A model generated the notes under the pieces. That model saw only the letters and a list, made by a program, of their open reading frames with translations, searched no databases and had not been told where the DNA came from. Shown one piece after another: positions 12,501-25,857 of a DNA stretch of 64,000 nucleotides (positions are counted from its first letter, which is position 1; every line of letters begins with the position of its first letter). The DNA lies in NCBI GenBank assembly GCA_950022655.1, contig OX465591.1:50489374-50553373 (forward strand), written 5' to 3'. Made by a program: the position numbers and the translations under genes. Source of the DNA: Alentia gelatinosa. Taxonomy: Eukaryota > Annelida > Polychaeta > Phyllodocida > Polynoidae.

Positions 12501-15500
12501 ACCACGGGAGATCTAAGACTGTGAAAAGCTGAGTACGTACAAAACTGCAATAAGGACGAAAAATAGACTCTGGGCTGTGCAGGAAAATATCTAATATATA
12601 TTGTTGACATACTGATACCATCTCATTTCATTTACTCATCTTTTCACCCTAACCGAATTACCTGGATATCAACTGTTGTGAAGTCATCGTATGTAATAAT
12701 GTATTCTTGGAAGACACACAAAACCTGCTACCTGGCAGACTGTCTTGATTATTTCTGCAAATAAAGAAAACACAAAAAAACACATCGGTACTGTCAATAG
12801 GCATAGAGCTGTCAAACCACTGAAATAACGCTCCGCCCTCACCAACACATCGGTACTCTCAATAGGCATAGAGCTGTCAAACCACAAATACCGCTCCACC
12901 CTCATCTACACATCGGTACTGTCAATAGACAAAGAGCTGTCAAACCACTGAAATACCGCTCCGCCCTCACCTACACATCGGTACAGTCAATAGGCATAGA
13001 GCTGTCAAACCACCGAAATACCGCTCCACCCTCACCTACCCATCGATACTGTCAATAGGCATAACCAGAAACCAGATGAAAAGACTACTGTATCTAAAAC
13101 GACCTAGAACAAATCACTTTAAACGTAACCCTCTTTATGATGGAATGATGTTATGGAATGCGTTACCACGGGAGATCTAAGACTGTGAAAAGCTGAGTAC
13201 GTACAAAACTGCAATAAGGACGAAAAATAGACTCTGGGCTGTGCAGGAAAATATCTAATATATATTGTTGACATACTGATACCATCTCATTTCATTTACT
13301 CATCTTTTCACCCTAACCGAATTACCTGGATATCAACTGTTGTGAAGTCATCGTATGTAATAATGTATTCTTGGAAGACACACAAAACCTGCTACCTGGC
13401 AGACTGTCTTGATTATTTCTGCAAATAAAGAAAACACAAAAAAACACATCGGTACTGTCAATAGGCATAGAGCTGTCAAACCACTGAAATACCGCTCCAC
13501 CCTCACCTACACATCGGTACTGTCAATAGACAAAGAGCTGTCAAACCACTGAAATACCGCTCCGCCCTCACCTACACATCGGTACTGTCAATAGGCATAG
13601 AGCTGTCAAACCACTGAAATACCGCTCCACCCTCACCTACCCATCGATACTGTCAATAGGCATAACCAGAAACCAGATGAAAAGACTACTGTATCTAAAA
13701 CGACCTAGAACAAATCACTTTAAACGTAACCCTCTTTATGATGGAATGATGTTATGGAATGCGTTACCACGGGAGATCTAAGACTGTGAAAAGCTGAGTA
13801 CATACAAAACTGCAATAAGGACGAAAAATAGACTCTGGGCTGTGCAGGAAAATATCTAATATATATTGTTGACATACTGATACCATCTCATTTCATTTAC
13901 TCATCTTTTCACCCTATCCGAATTACCTGGATATCAACTGTTGTGAAGTCATCGTATGTAATAATGTATTCTTGGAAGACACACAAAACCTGCTACCTGG
14001 CAGACTGTCTTGATTATTTCTGCAAATAAAGAAAACACAAAAAAACACATCGGTACTGTCAATAGGCATAGAGCTGTCAAACCACTGAAATACCGCTCCA
14101 CCCTCATCTACACATCGGTACTGTCAATAGACAAAGAGCTGTCAAACCACTGAAATACCGCTCCGCCCTCACCTACACATCGGTACTGTCAATAGGCATA
14201 GAGCTGTCAAACCACTGAAATACCGCTCCACCCTCACCTACCCATCGATACTGTCAATAGGCATAACCAGAAACCAGATGAAAAGACTACTGTATCTAAA
14301 ACGACCTAGAACAAATCACTTTAAACGTAACCCTCTTTATGATGGAATGATGTTATGGAATGGGTTACCACGGGAGATCTAAGACTGTGAAAAGCTGAGT
14401 ACGTACAAAACTGCAATAAGGACGAAAAATAGACTCTGGGCTGTGCAGGAAAATATCTAATATATATTGTTGACATACTGATACCATCTCATTTCATTTA
14501 CTCATCTTTTCACCCTATCCGAATTACCTGGATATCAACTGTTGTGAAGTCATCGTATGTAATAATGTATTCTTGGAAGACACACAAAACCTGCTACCTG
14601 GCAGACTGTCTTGATTATTTCTGCAAATAAAGAAAACACAAAAAAACACATCGGTACTGTCAATAGGCATAGAGCTGTCAAACCACTGAAATACCGCTCC
14701 ACCCTCATCTACACATCGGTACTGTCAATAGACAAAGAGCTGTCAAACCACTGAAATACCGCTCCGCCCTCACCTACACATCGGTACTGTCAATAGGCAT
14801 AGAGCTGTCAAACCACTGAAATACCGCTCCACCCTCACCTACCCATCGATACTGTCAATAGGCATAACCAGAAACCAGATGAAAAGACTACTGTATCTAA
14901 AACGACCTAGAACAAATCACTTTAAACGTAACCCTCTTTATGATGGAATGATGTTATGGAATGCGTTACCACGGGAGATCTAAGACTGTGAAAAGCTGAG
15001 TACGTACAAAACTGCAATAAGGACGAAAAATAGACTCTGGGCTGTGCAGGAAAATATCTAATATATATTGTTGACATACTGATACCATCTCATTTCATTT
15101 ACTCATCTTTTCACCCTAACCGAATTACCTGGATATCAACTGTTGTGAAGTCATCGTATGTAATAATGTATTCTTGGAAGACACACAAAACCTGCTACCT
15201 GGCAGACTGTCTTGATTATTTCTGCAAATAAAGAAAACACAAAAAAACACATCGGTACTGTCAATAGGCATAGAGCTGTCAAACCACTGAAATACCGCTC
15301 CACCCTCACCTACACATCGGTACTGTCAATAGACAAAGAGCTGTCAAACCACTGAAATACCGCTCCGCCCTCACCTACACATCGGTACTGTCAATAGGCA
15401 TAGAGCTGTCAAACCACTGAAATACCGCTCCACCCTCACCTACCCATCGATACTGTCAATAGGCATAACCAGAAACCAGATGAAAAGACTACTGTATCTA

Positions 15501-18500
15501 AAACGACCTAGAACAAATCACTTTAAACGTAACCCTCTTTATGATGGAATTATGTTATGGAATGCGTTACCACGGGAGATCTAAGACTGTGAAAAGCTGA
15601 GTACGTACAAAACTGCAATAAGGACGAAAAATAGACTCTGGGCTGTGCAGGAAAATATCTAATATATATTGTTGACATACTGATACCATCTCATTTCATT
15701 TACTCATCTTTTCACCCTATCCGAATTACCTGGATATCAACTGTTGTGAAGTCATCGTATGTAATAATGTATTCTTGGAAGACACACAAAACCTGCTACC
15801 TGGCAGACTGTCTTGATTATTTCTGCAAATAAAGAAAACACAAAAAAACACATCGGTACTGTCAATAGGCATAGAGCTGTCAAACCACTGAAATACCGCT
15901 CCACCCTCATCTACACATCGGTACTGTCAATAGACAAAGAGCTGTCAAACCACTGAAATACCGCTCCGCCCTCACCTACACATCGGTACTGTCAATAGGC
16001 ATAGAGCTGTCAAACCACTGAAATACCGCTCCACCCTCACCTACCCATCGATACTGTCAATAGGCATAACCAGAAACCAGATGAAAAGACTACTGTATCT
16101 AAAACGACCTAGAACAAATCACTTTAAACGTAACCCTCTTTATGATGGAATGATGTTATGGAATGGGTTACCACGGGAGATCTAAGACTGTGAAAAGCTG
16201 AGTACGTACAAAACTGCAATAAGGACGAAAAATAGACTCTGGGCTGTGCAGGAAAATATCTAATATATATTGTTGACATACTGATACCATCTCATTTCAT
16301 TTACTCATCTTTTCACCCTAACCGAATTACCTGGATATCAACTGTTGTGAAGTCATCGTATGTAATAATGTATTCTTGGAAGACACACAAAACCTGCTAC
16401 CTGGCAGACTGTCTTGATTATTTCTGCAAATAAAGAAAACACAAAAAACCACATCGGTACTGTCAATAGGCATAGAGCTGTCAAACCACTGAAATACCGC
16501 TCCACCCTCACCTACACATCGGTACTGTCAATAGGCATAGAGCTGTCAAACCACTGAAATACCGCTACACCCTCACCTACACATCGGTACTGTCAATAGG
16601 CATAGAGCTGTCAAACCACTGAAATACCGCTCCACCCTCACCTACACATCGGTACTGTCAATAGGCATAGAGCTGTCAAACCACTGAAATACCGCTCCAC
16701 CCTCACCAACACATCGGTACTGTCAATAGGCATAGAGCTGTCAAACCACTGAAATACCGCTCCACCCTCACCAACACATCGGTACTGTCAATAGGCATAG
16801 AGCTGTCAAACCACTGAAATACCGCTCCACCCTCACCAACACATCGGTACTGTCAATAGGCATAGAGCTGTCAAACCACTGAAATAACGCTCCGCCCTCA
16901 CCAACACATCGGTACTCTCAATAGGCATAGAGCTGTCAAACCACAAATACCGCTCCACCCTCATCTACACATCGGTACTGTCAATAGACAAAGAGCTGTC
17001 AAACCACTGAAATACCGCTCCGCCCTCACCTACACATCGGTACAGTCAATAGGCATAGAGCTGTCAAACCACCGAAATACCGCTCCACCCTCACCTACCC
17101 ATCGATACTGTCAATAGGCATAACCAGAAACCAGATGAAAAGACTACTGTATCTAAAACGACCTAGAACAAATCACTTTAAACGTAACCCTCTTTATGAT
17201 GGAATGATGTTATGGAATGGGTTACCACGGGAGATCTAAGACTGTGAAAAGCTGAGTACGTACAAAACTGCAATAAGGACGAAAAATAGACTCTGGGCTG
17301 TGCAGGAAAATATCTAATATATATTGTTGACATACTGATACCATCTCATTTCATTTACTCATCTTTTCACCCTAACCGAATTACCTGGATATCAACTGTT
17401 GTGAAGTCATCGTATGTAATAATGTATTCTTGGAAGACACACAAAACCTGCTACCTGGCAGACTGTCTTGATTATTTCTGCAAATAAAGAAAACACAAAA
17501 AAACACATCGGTACTGTCAATAGGCATAGAGCTGTCAAACCACTGAAATACCGCTCCACCCTCACCTACACATCGGTACTGTCAATAGACAAAGAGCTGT
17601 CAAACCACTGAAATACCGCTCCGCCCTCACCTACACATCGGTACTGTCAATAGGCATAGAGCTGTCAAACCACTGAAATACCGCTCCACCCTCACCTACC
17701 CATCGATACTGTCAATAGGCATAACCAGAAACCAGATGAAAAGACTACTGTATCTAAAACGACCTAGAACAAATCACTTTAAACGTAACCCTCTTTATGA
17801 TGGAATGATGTTATGGAATGGGTTACCACGGGAGATCTAAGACTGTGAAAAGCTGAGTACGTACAAAACTGCAATAAGGACGAAAAATAGACTCTGGGCT
17901 GTGCAGGAAAATATCTAATATATATTGTTGACATACTGATACCATCTCATTTCATTTACTCATCTTTTCACCCTAACCGAATTACCTGGATATCAACTGT
18001 TGTGAAGTCATCGTATGTAATAATGTATTCTTGGAAGACACACAAAACCTGCTACCTGGCAGACTGTCTTGATTATTTCTGCAAATAAAGAAAACACAAA
18101 AAACCACATCGGTACTGTCAATAGGCATAGAGCTGTCAAACCACTGAAATACCGCTCCACCCTCACCTACACATCGGTACTGTCAATAGGCATAGAGCTG
18201 TCAAACCACTGAAATACCGCTCCACACTCACCTACACATCGGTACTGTCAATAGGCATAGAGCTGTCAAACCACTGAAATACCGCTCCACCCTCACCTAC
18301 ACATCGGTACTGTCAATAGGCATAGAGCTGTCAAACCACTGAAATACCGCTCCACCCTCACCAACACATCGGTACTGTCAATAGGCATAGAGCTGTCAAA
18401 CCACTGAAATACCGCTCCACCCTCACCAACACATCGGTACTGTCAATAGGCATAGAGCTGTCAAACCACTGAAATAACGCTCCGCCCTCACCAACACATC

Positions 18501-20280
18501 GGTACTCTCAATAGGCATAGAGCTGTCAAACCACAAATACCGCTCCACCCTCACCTACACATCGGTACTGTCAATAGGCATAGAGCTGTCAAACCACTGA
18601 AATACCGCTCCACCCTCACCAACACATCGGTACTGTCAATAGGCATAGAGCTGTTAAACCACTGAAATACCGCTCCACCCTCACCTACACATCGGTACTG
18701 TCAATAGGCATAGAGCTGTCAAACCACTGAAATACCGCTCCACCCTCACCTACACATCGGTACTGTCAATAGACAAAGAGCTGTCAAACCACTGAAATAC
18801 CGCTCCGCCCTCACCTACACATCGGTACTGTCAATAGGCATTGAGCTGTTAAACCACTGAAAAACCGCTCCACCCTCACCAACACATCGGTACTGTCAAT
18901 AGGCATAGAGCTGTCAAACCACAAATACCGCTCCACCCTCACCTACACATCGGTACTGTCAATAGGCATAGAGCTGTCAAACCACTGAAATACCGCTCCA
19001 CCCTCACCAACACATCGGTAATGTCAATAGGCATAGAGCTGTCAAACCACTGAAATACCGCTCCACCCTCACCAACACATCGGTACTGTCAATAGGCATA
19101 GAGCTGTCAAACCACTGAAATACCGCTCCACCCTAACCAACACATCGGTACTGTCAATAGGCATAGAGCTGTCAAACCACTGAAATACCGCTCCACCCTC
19201 ACCAACACATCGGTACTGTCAATAGGCATAGAGCTGTCAAACCACTAATACCGCTCCAGCCTCACCTACACATCGGTACTGTCAATAGGCATAGAGCTGT
19301 TAAACTACAAATACCGCTCCACCCTCACCTACCCATCGATACTGTCAATAGGCATAACCAGAAACCAGATGAAAAGACTACTGTATCTTAAACGACCTAG
19401 AACAAATCACTTTAAACGTAACCCTCTTTATGATGGAATGATGTTATGGAATGCGTTACCACGGGAGATCTAAGACTGTGAAAAGCTGAGTACGTACAAA
19501 ACTGCAATAAGGACGAAAAATAGACTCTGGGCTGTGCAGGAAAATATCTAATATATATTGTTGACATACTGATACCATCTCATTTCATTTACTCATCTTT
19601 TCACCCTAACCGAATTACCTGGATATCAACTGTTGTGAAGTCATCGTATGTAATAATGTATTCTTGGAAGACACACAAAACCTGCTACCTGGCAGACTGT
19701 CTTGATTATTTCTGCAAATAAAGAAAACACAAAAAAACACATCGGTACTGTCAATAGGCATAGAGCTGTCAAACCACTGAAATACCGCTCCGCCCTCACC
19801 TACACATCGGTACAGTCAATAGGCATAGAGCTGTCAAACCACTGAAATACCGCTCCACCCTCACCTACCCATCGATACTGTCAATAGGCATAACCAGAAA
19901 CCAGATGAAAAGACTACTGTATCTAAAACGACCTAGAACAAATCACTTTAAACGTAACCCTCTTTATGATGGAATTATGTTATGGAATGCGTTACCACGG
20001 GAGATCTAAGACTGTGAAAAGCTGAGTACGTACAAAACTGCAATAAGGACGAAAAAAAGACTCTGGGCTGTGCAGGAAAATATCTAATATATATTGTTGA
20101 CATACTGATACCATCTCATTTCATTTACTCATCTTTTCACCCTAACCGAATTACCTGGATATCAACTGTTGTGAAGTCATCGTATGTAATAATGTATTCT
20201 TGGAAGACACACAAAACCTGCTACCTGGCAGACTGTCTTGATTATTTCTGCAAATAAAAAAAACCACAAAAAAACACATC
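9530..20280 (+). repeat. 601-bp higher-order repeat zone
   Basis: Spacer anchors fall exactly 601 bp apart in nine of the thirteen intervals between 9553 and 17736. The exceptions are 1056 and 1054 bp (about seven extra monomers) and 664 bp (one extra 63-bp monomer). After that come 1633 bp (17736-19369) and 536 bp (one monomer fewer). Diagnostic positions alternate between units: AATGCG versus AATGGG before TTACCACGG, and CCCTATCCG versus CCCTAACCG. These show that units were shuffled by unequal exchange. Confidence 0.92.
9553..9735 (+). pseudogene. LINE ORF2 C-terminal relic, representative of 16 copies in the satellite spacer
   Basis: The spacer reads through MKRLLYLKRPRTNHF, then NPLYDGMMLWNALPREI, one in-frame stop, then DCEKLSTYKTAIRTKNRLWA and a final stop. 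The block G-x-x-LWN-x-LP followed by a K/R-rich tail is the conserved C-terminal region of CR1/L2/Jockey-type LINE ORF2 proteins. It is followed by a 3'UTR ending in AATAAAG and an A-rich tail just before the next satellite monomer. Equivalent ATGs lie at 3187, 9553, 10154, 10755, 11356, 12412, 13076, 13677, 14278, 14879, 15480, 16081, 17135, 17736, 19369 and 19905. In the first copy the second codon is a stop (ATGTAA). All full copies share the same internal stop, so they descend from one already broken fragment. Confidence 0.8.
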
Positions 20281-22311
20281 GGTACTGTCAATAGGCATAG
20301 AGCTGTCAAACCACTGAAAAACCACTCCACCCTCACCTACCCATCGGTACTGTCAATAGGCATAGAGCTGTCAAACCACTGAAATACTGCTCCACCCTCA
20401 CCAACACATCGGTACTGTCAATAGGCATAGAGCTGTTAAACCACAAATACCGCTCCACCCTCACCAACACATCGGTACTGTCAATAGGCATAGAGCTGTT
20501 AAACCACTGAAATACCGCTCCACACTCACCTACACATCGGTACTGTCAATAGGCATAGAGCTGTTAAACCACAAATACCGCTCCACCCTCACCTACACAT
20601 CGGTACTGTCAATAGGCATAGAGCTGTTAAACCACTGAAATACCGCTCCACCCTCACCTACCCACCGGTACTGTCAATAGGCATAGAGCTGTCAAACCAC
20701 TGAAATACCGCTCCGCCCTCACCTACCCATCGGTGCTGTCAATAGGCATAGAGCTGTCAAACCACAAATACCGCTCCAGCCTCACCAACACATCGGTACT
20801 GTCAATAGGCATAGAGCTGTCAAACCACTGAAATACCGCTCCACCCTCGCCTACCCATCGGTACTGTCAATAGGCATAGAGATGTCAAACCACTGAAATA
20901 CCGCTCCACCCTCACCTACACATCGGTACTGTCAATAGGCATAGAGCTGTGAAACCACAAATACCACTCCACCCTCACCAACACATCGGTACTGTCAATA
21001 GGCATAGAGATGTCAAACCACTGAAATACCGCTCCACCCTCACCAACACATCGGTACTGTCAATAGGCATAGAGCTGTTAAACCACAAATACCGCTCGAC
21101 CCTCACCAACACATCAGTACTGTCAATAGGCGTAGAGCTGTCAAACCACTGAAATACCGCTCTGCCCTCACCTACCCATCGGTACTGTCAATAGGCATAG
21201 AGCTGTTAAACCACTGAAATACCGCTCCACCCTCACCAACACATCGGTACTGTCAATAGGCATAGAGCTGTCAAACCACTGAAATACCGCTCCAGCCTCA
21301 CCAACACATCGGTACTGTCAATAGGCATAGAGCTGTCAAACCACTGAAATACCGCTCCACCCACACCAACACATCGGTACTGTCAATAGGCATAGAGCTG
21401 TCAAACCACTGAAATACTGCTCCACCCTCACCTACACATCGGTACTGTCAATAGGCATAGAGCTGTTAAACCACAAATACCGCTCCACACTCACCTACAC
21501 ATCGGTACTGTCAATAGGCATAGAGCTGTTAAACCACTGAAATACCGCTCCACCCTCACCTACACATCGGTACTGTCAATAGGCATAGAGCTGTCAAACC
21601 ACAAATACCGCTCCACCCTCACCAACACATCGGTACTGTCAATAGGCATAGAGCTGTCAAACCACTGAAATACCGCTCCACCCTCACCAACACATCGGTA
21701 CTGTCAATAGGCATAGAGCTGTTAAACCACAAATACCGCTCCACCCTCACCAACACATCGGTACTGTCAATAGGCATAGAGCTGTTAAACCACAAATACC
21801 GCTCCACCCTCACCTACCCATCGGTACTGTCAATAGGCATAGAGCTGTTAAACCACAAATACCGCTCCACCCTCACCTACACATCGGTACTGTCAATAGG
21901 CATAGAGCTGTCAAACCACTGAAATACCGCTCCACCCTCACCAACACATCGGTACTGTCAATAGGCATAGAGCTGTCAAACCACAAATACCGCTCCACCC
22001 TCACCTACACATCGGTACTGTCAATAGGCATAGAGCTGTCAAACCACTGAAATACCGCTCCACCCTCACCAACACATCGGTACTGTCAATAGGCATAGAG
22101 CTGTTAAACCACAAATACCGCTCCACCCTCACCTACACATCGGTACTGTCAATAGGCATAGAGCTGTCAAACCACTGAAATACCGCTCCACCCTCACCAA
22201 CACATCGGTACTGTCAATAGGCATAGAGCTGTTAAACCACAAATACCGCTCCACCCTCACCTACACATCGGTACTGTCAATAGGCATAGAGCTGTCAAAC
22301 CACTGAAATAC

Positions 22312-23110
22312 AGCAATAACCACACGGGGCGCACAAATCATAGAAAGGGTAGTTCCAGAGATCCCCACCAGGTAGGGACTCAAGGTTCAGCCGCCATAGG
22401 CAGTGGCGCCACCGTCTGTGGAGATCAATACTGGACAGTAGACCCTATTTATTTGGTCATTTGACTTTCCCGCCACCCTTTGTCTAGTTTTCAAGCGAAT
22501 GAAAAAACAGAAAAATTATCACATGATCAAACCAACCAATAACGGTTGAGTTCTGTGGGGATTGATTAACAAATTCACGTCGGGGAGAGTACTCTTGGGC
22601 TAGGATTCCATCACTTGGTCAATAGTCGTGTTACCCGCCTTTAGCATTAGAAAGTTAAAATTAAATTAGCCCCCTACAGATTTATCAAAGTAACTCTTCT
22701 GCCCACAAGAAAGAAAAATCACACACCTCCCTCCACAGAGGCACTTAAAGTAACTCCTACCCCTAAATATCGTTTTAAAGACCCAGAATATATATATATG
22801 AATGTATATATATATGAGAAAATTGCCCCACCCCCTAATAATTGTTATTCAAACCCCCCTTTCAAGGATATATTGAAAAAATTAAATATAGTACCCCATG
22901 AATTTGTTTTTAATCTCTCCATAGAAAATATTATATCCTCCCCGAATTACCGAAATATGTCTTGAAAAAAAACTGCCATCCCTAAAATGAATTTAAAAGT
23001 CATTGGGAAATAAATAGGAGAAACAAGCCTATCATCCCATGATTTAAAGGAGAGCCCCCCCACATAGAAAAATAAGAAAATAATAGGCCTGACCCACTCC
23101 CGCGCCACCC
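22312..23110. other. Unrecognised AT-rich DNA between two satellites
   Basis: No gene of convincing length lies here. The first 130 bases after the satellite are GC-richer, including the near-palindromic GTGGCGCCACC. The rest is AT-rich with C- and A-runs, and an alternating purine-pyrimidine tract (TATATATATATG, spacer, TATATATATATG) at about 22790-22815. It could be remains of a non-autonomous transposon, but no termini were found. Confidence 0.5.
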
Positions 23111-25347
23111 ACCCCCGGGTCTTCAGCACGCTCTGAGGCGCGGCTCTACTGTGGTGAACGCGCCTGGAACACGTCCACTCTCTTTTGGTGCCGTGTGGTA
23201 TATTGTTATATTACCAGCCCCGGGTCTTCAGCATGCTCTGAGGCGCGGCTCTACTGTGGTGAACGCGCCTGGAACACGTCCACTCTCTTTTGGTGCCGTG
23301 TGGTATATTGTTATATTACCAGCCCCGGGTCTTCAGCATGCTCTGAGGCGCGGCTCTACTGTGGTGAACGCGCCTGGAACACGTCCACTCTCTTTTGGTG
23401 CCGTGTGGTATATTATTATATTACCAGCCCCGGGTCTCAGCATGCTCTGAGGCGTGGCTCTACTGTGGTGAACGCGCCTGGAACACGTCCACTCTCTTTT
23501 GGTGCCGTGTGGTATATTGTTATATTACCAGCCCCGGGTCTTCAGCACGCTCTGAGGCGCGGCTCTACTGTGGTGAACGTGCCTGGAACACGTCCACTCT
23601 CTTTTGGTGCTGTGTGGTATATTGTTATATTACCAGCCCCGGGTCTTCAGCACGCTCTGAGGCGCGGCTCTACTGTGGTGAACGCGCCTGGAACACGTCC
23701 ACTCTCTTTTGGTGCCGTGTGGTATATTGTTATATTACCAGCCCCGGGTCTCAGCACGCTCTGAGGCGCGGCTCTACTGTGGTGAACGCGCCTGGAACAC
23801 GTCCACTCTCTTTTGGTGCCGTGTGGTATATTGTTATATTACCAGCCCCGGGTCTCAGCATGCTCTGAGGCGCGGCTCTACTGTGGTGAACGCGCCTGGA
23901 ACACGTCCACTCTCTTTTGGTGCTGTGTGGTATATTGTTATATTACCAGCCCCGGGTCTTCAGCACGCTCTGAGGCGCGGCTCTACTGTGGTGAACGCGC
24001 CTGGAACACGTCCACTCTCTTTTGGTGCTGTGTGGTATATTGTTATATTACCAGCCCCGGGTCTCAGCACGCTCTGAGGCGCGGCTCTACTGTGGTGAAC
24101 GCGCCTGGAACACGTCCACTCTCTTTTGGTGCCGTGTGGTATATTGTTATATTACCAGCCCCGGGTCTTCAGCATGCTCTGAGGCGCGGCTCTACTGTGG
24201 TGAACGCGCCTGGAACACGTCCACTCTCTTTTGGTGCCGTGTGGTATATTGTTATATTACCAGCCCCGGGTCTTCAGCATGCTCTGAGGCGCGGCTCTAC
24301 TGTGGTGAACGCGCCTGGAACACGTCCACTCTCTTTTGGTGCCGTGTGGTATATTGTTATATTACCAGCCCCGGGTCTCAGCATGCTCTGAGGCGCGGCT
24401 CTACTGTGGGGAACGCGCCTGGAACACGTCCACTCTCTTTTGGTGCCGTGTGGTATATTGTTATATTACCAGCCCCGGGTCTCAGCACGCTCTGAGGCGC
24501 GGCTCTACTGTGGTGAACGCGCCTGGAACACATCCACTCTCTTTTGGTGCCGTGTGGTATATTGTTATATTACCACCCCCGGGTCTTCAGCACGCTCTGA
24601 GGCGCGGCTCTACTGTGGTGAACGCGCCTGGAACACGTCCACTCTCTTTTGGTGCCGTGTGGTATATTGTTATATTACCAGCCCCGGGTCTCAGCATGCT
24701 CTGAGGCGCGGCTCTACTGTGGTGAACGCGCCTGGAACACGTCCACTCTCTTTTGGTGCCGTGTGGTATATTGTTATATTACCAGCCCCGGGTCTTCAGC
24801 ACGCTCTGAGGCACGGCTCTACTGTGGTGAACGCGCCTGGAACACGTCCACTCTCTTTTGGTGCCGTGTGGTATATTGTTATATTACCAGCCCCGGGTCT
24901 CAGCATGCTCTGAGGCGCGGCTCTACTGTGGTGAACGCGCCTGGAACACGTCCACTCTCTTTTGGTGCCGTGTGGTATATTGTTATATTACCACCCCCGG
25001 GTCTTCAGCACGCTCTGAGGCGCGGCTCTACTGTGGTGAACGCGCCTGGAACACGTCCACTCTCTTTTGGTGCCGTGTGGTATATTGTTATATTACCAGC
25101 CCCGGGTCTTCAGCATGCTCTGAGGCGCGGCTCTACTGTGGTGAACGCGCCTGGAACACGTCCACTCTCTTTTGGTGCCGTGTGGTATATTGTTATATTA
25201 CCAGCCCCGGGTCTCAGCATGCTCTGAGGCGTGGCTCTACTGTGGTGAACGCGCCTGGAACACGTCCACTCTCTTTTGGTGCCGTGTGGTATATTGTTAT
25301 ATTACCAGCCCCGGGTTTCAGCATGCCGTGTGGTATATTGTTATATA
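23111..25347. repeat. 104/105-bp satellite, about 21 copies
   Basis: Units of 105 bp (GGGTCTTCAGCA junction) and 104 bp (GGGTCTCAGCA junction) are arranged head to tail. They are nearly identical; recurrent variants are CATGCTC/CACGCTC, GTGCCGTG/GTGCTGTG and CCAGCCCC/CCACCCCC. The last copy is truncated and runs into CATGCCGTGTGGTATATTG. The 105-bp length is a multiple of three, so long overlapping frames appear in all three forward phases; the 104-bp units shift phase and end each one, which argues against coding. Confidence 0.95.
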
Positions 25348-25799
25348 CCTAATCCAATACCTACTGCTGCTATGGGTCTAGTTCTGTTATCGTACGAGCA
25401 AGGAACTCCATAATTTCTTGCCTATCTGTAATTGTTGATGCCCCGACTGTGATGACTGTGGAGAACATGATGTTATAAGAGCTTCATTGCTGGATCCACA
25501 GTCGTATCAGTGGATTCTGGAGCAGATCTGAGAGGCCAAACCAAATATATAAAGTCTGGTGTCCCTATGTCACGAATTTAGCTGTGTTGCCCATTTCAGG
25601 TTCAAAAGAACGTCTTTATGAATGACCTTTCTACTGGCCAGGAATGAGTAACGATAGTGATGGATTCCCAGCTGCCCAATCAATGGCAGTCAAGGCCTTG
25701 TAAGATGTGACTACAACAGGAGCACGGATTCTTTCAGGTGCTTTCTTTTTCCCTCCCTACTCTCTCTCATCCACCAACCAACTCTCATGTGCATACCCA
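25348..25799. other. Unrecognised single-copy-looking DNA
   Basis: No convincing open frame, RNA gene or transposon end was found between the 105-bp satellite and the minisatellite. The last 60 bases are CT-rich (CTTTCTTTTTCCCTCCC) and lead into the minisatellite. It may be old host flank. Confidence 0.4.
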
Positions 25800-25857
25800 A
25801 CAACCTGTCTACCCATCTACCTGCCTACCAATCTACCTGCCTACCCATCAACCCATA
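25800..25857. repeat. Left fragment of CTACCTGC/CTACCCAT minisatellite
   Basis: A short run of alternating CTACCTGC and CTACC(C/A)AT blocks, the same motif as the main array from 26390. The two are separated by a 530-bp A-tailed insertion, so this is the other side of one original locus. Confidence 0.8.

Larger units (their letters stand above)
2770..22311 (+). repeat. 65-bp satellite array with 601-bp higher-order units
   Basis: A monomer of about 65 bp starting ACATCGGTACTGTCAATAGG is repeated head to tail. Length variants of 63 bp (CCACAAATACC for CCACTGAAATACC) and 64 bp (CCACCTCACC) are common, as are point variants (CCTAC/CCAAC, TCAAACC/TTAAACC, GCTCCACC/GCTCCGCC). Three zones are visible: a start with two LINE-derived spacers (2770-3556), a nearly pure monomer block (3557-9530), and a zone of 601-bp higher-order units (about 9530-20280), followed by a second pure block (20280-22311). 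The higher-order unit is three monomers plus a spacer of about 400 bp. Open frames seen in the array are periodic 21-residue peptides from the 63-bp variants and are not treated as genes. Confidence 0.97.

Noticed and set aside
23151..25381. Overlapping 100-190-codon frames in all three forward phases
   Set aside because: They are the 105-bp repeat read in each phase, ended by the 104-bp units; no phase is favoured.
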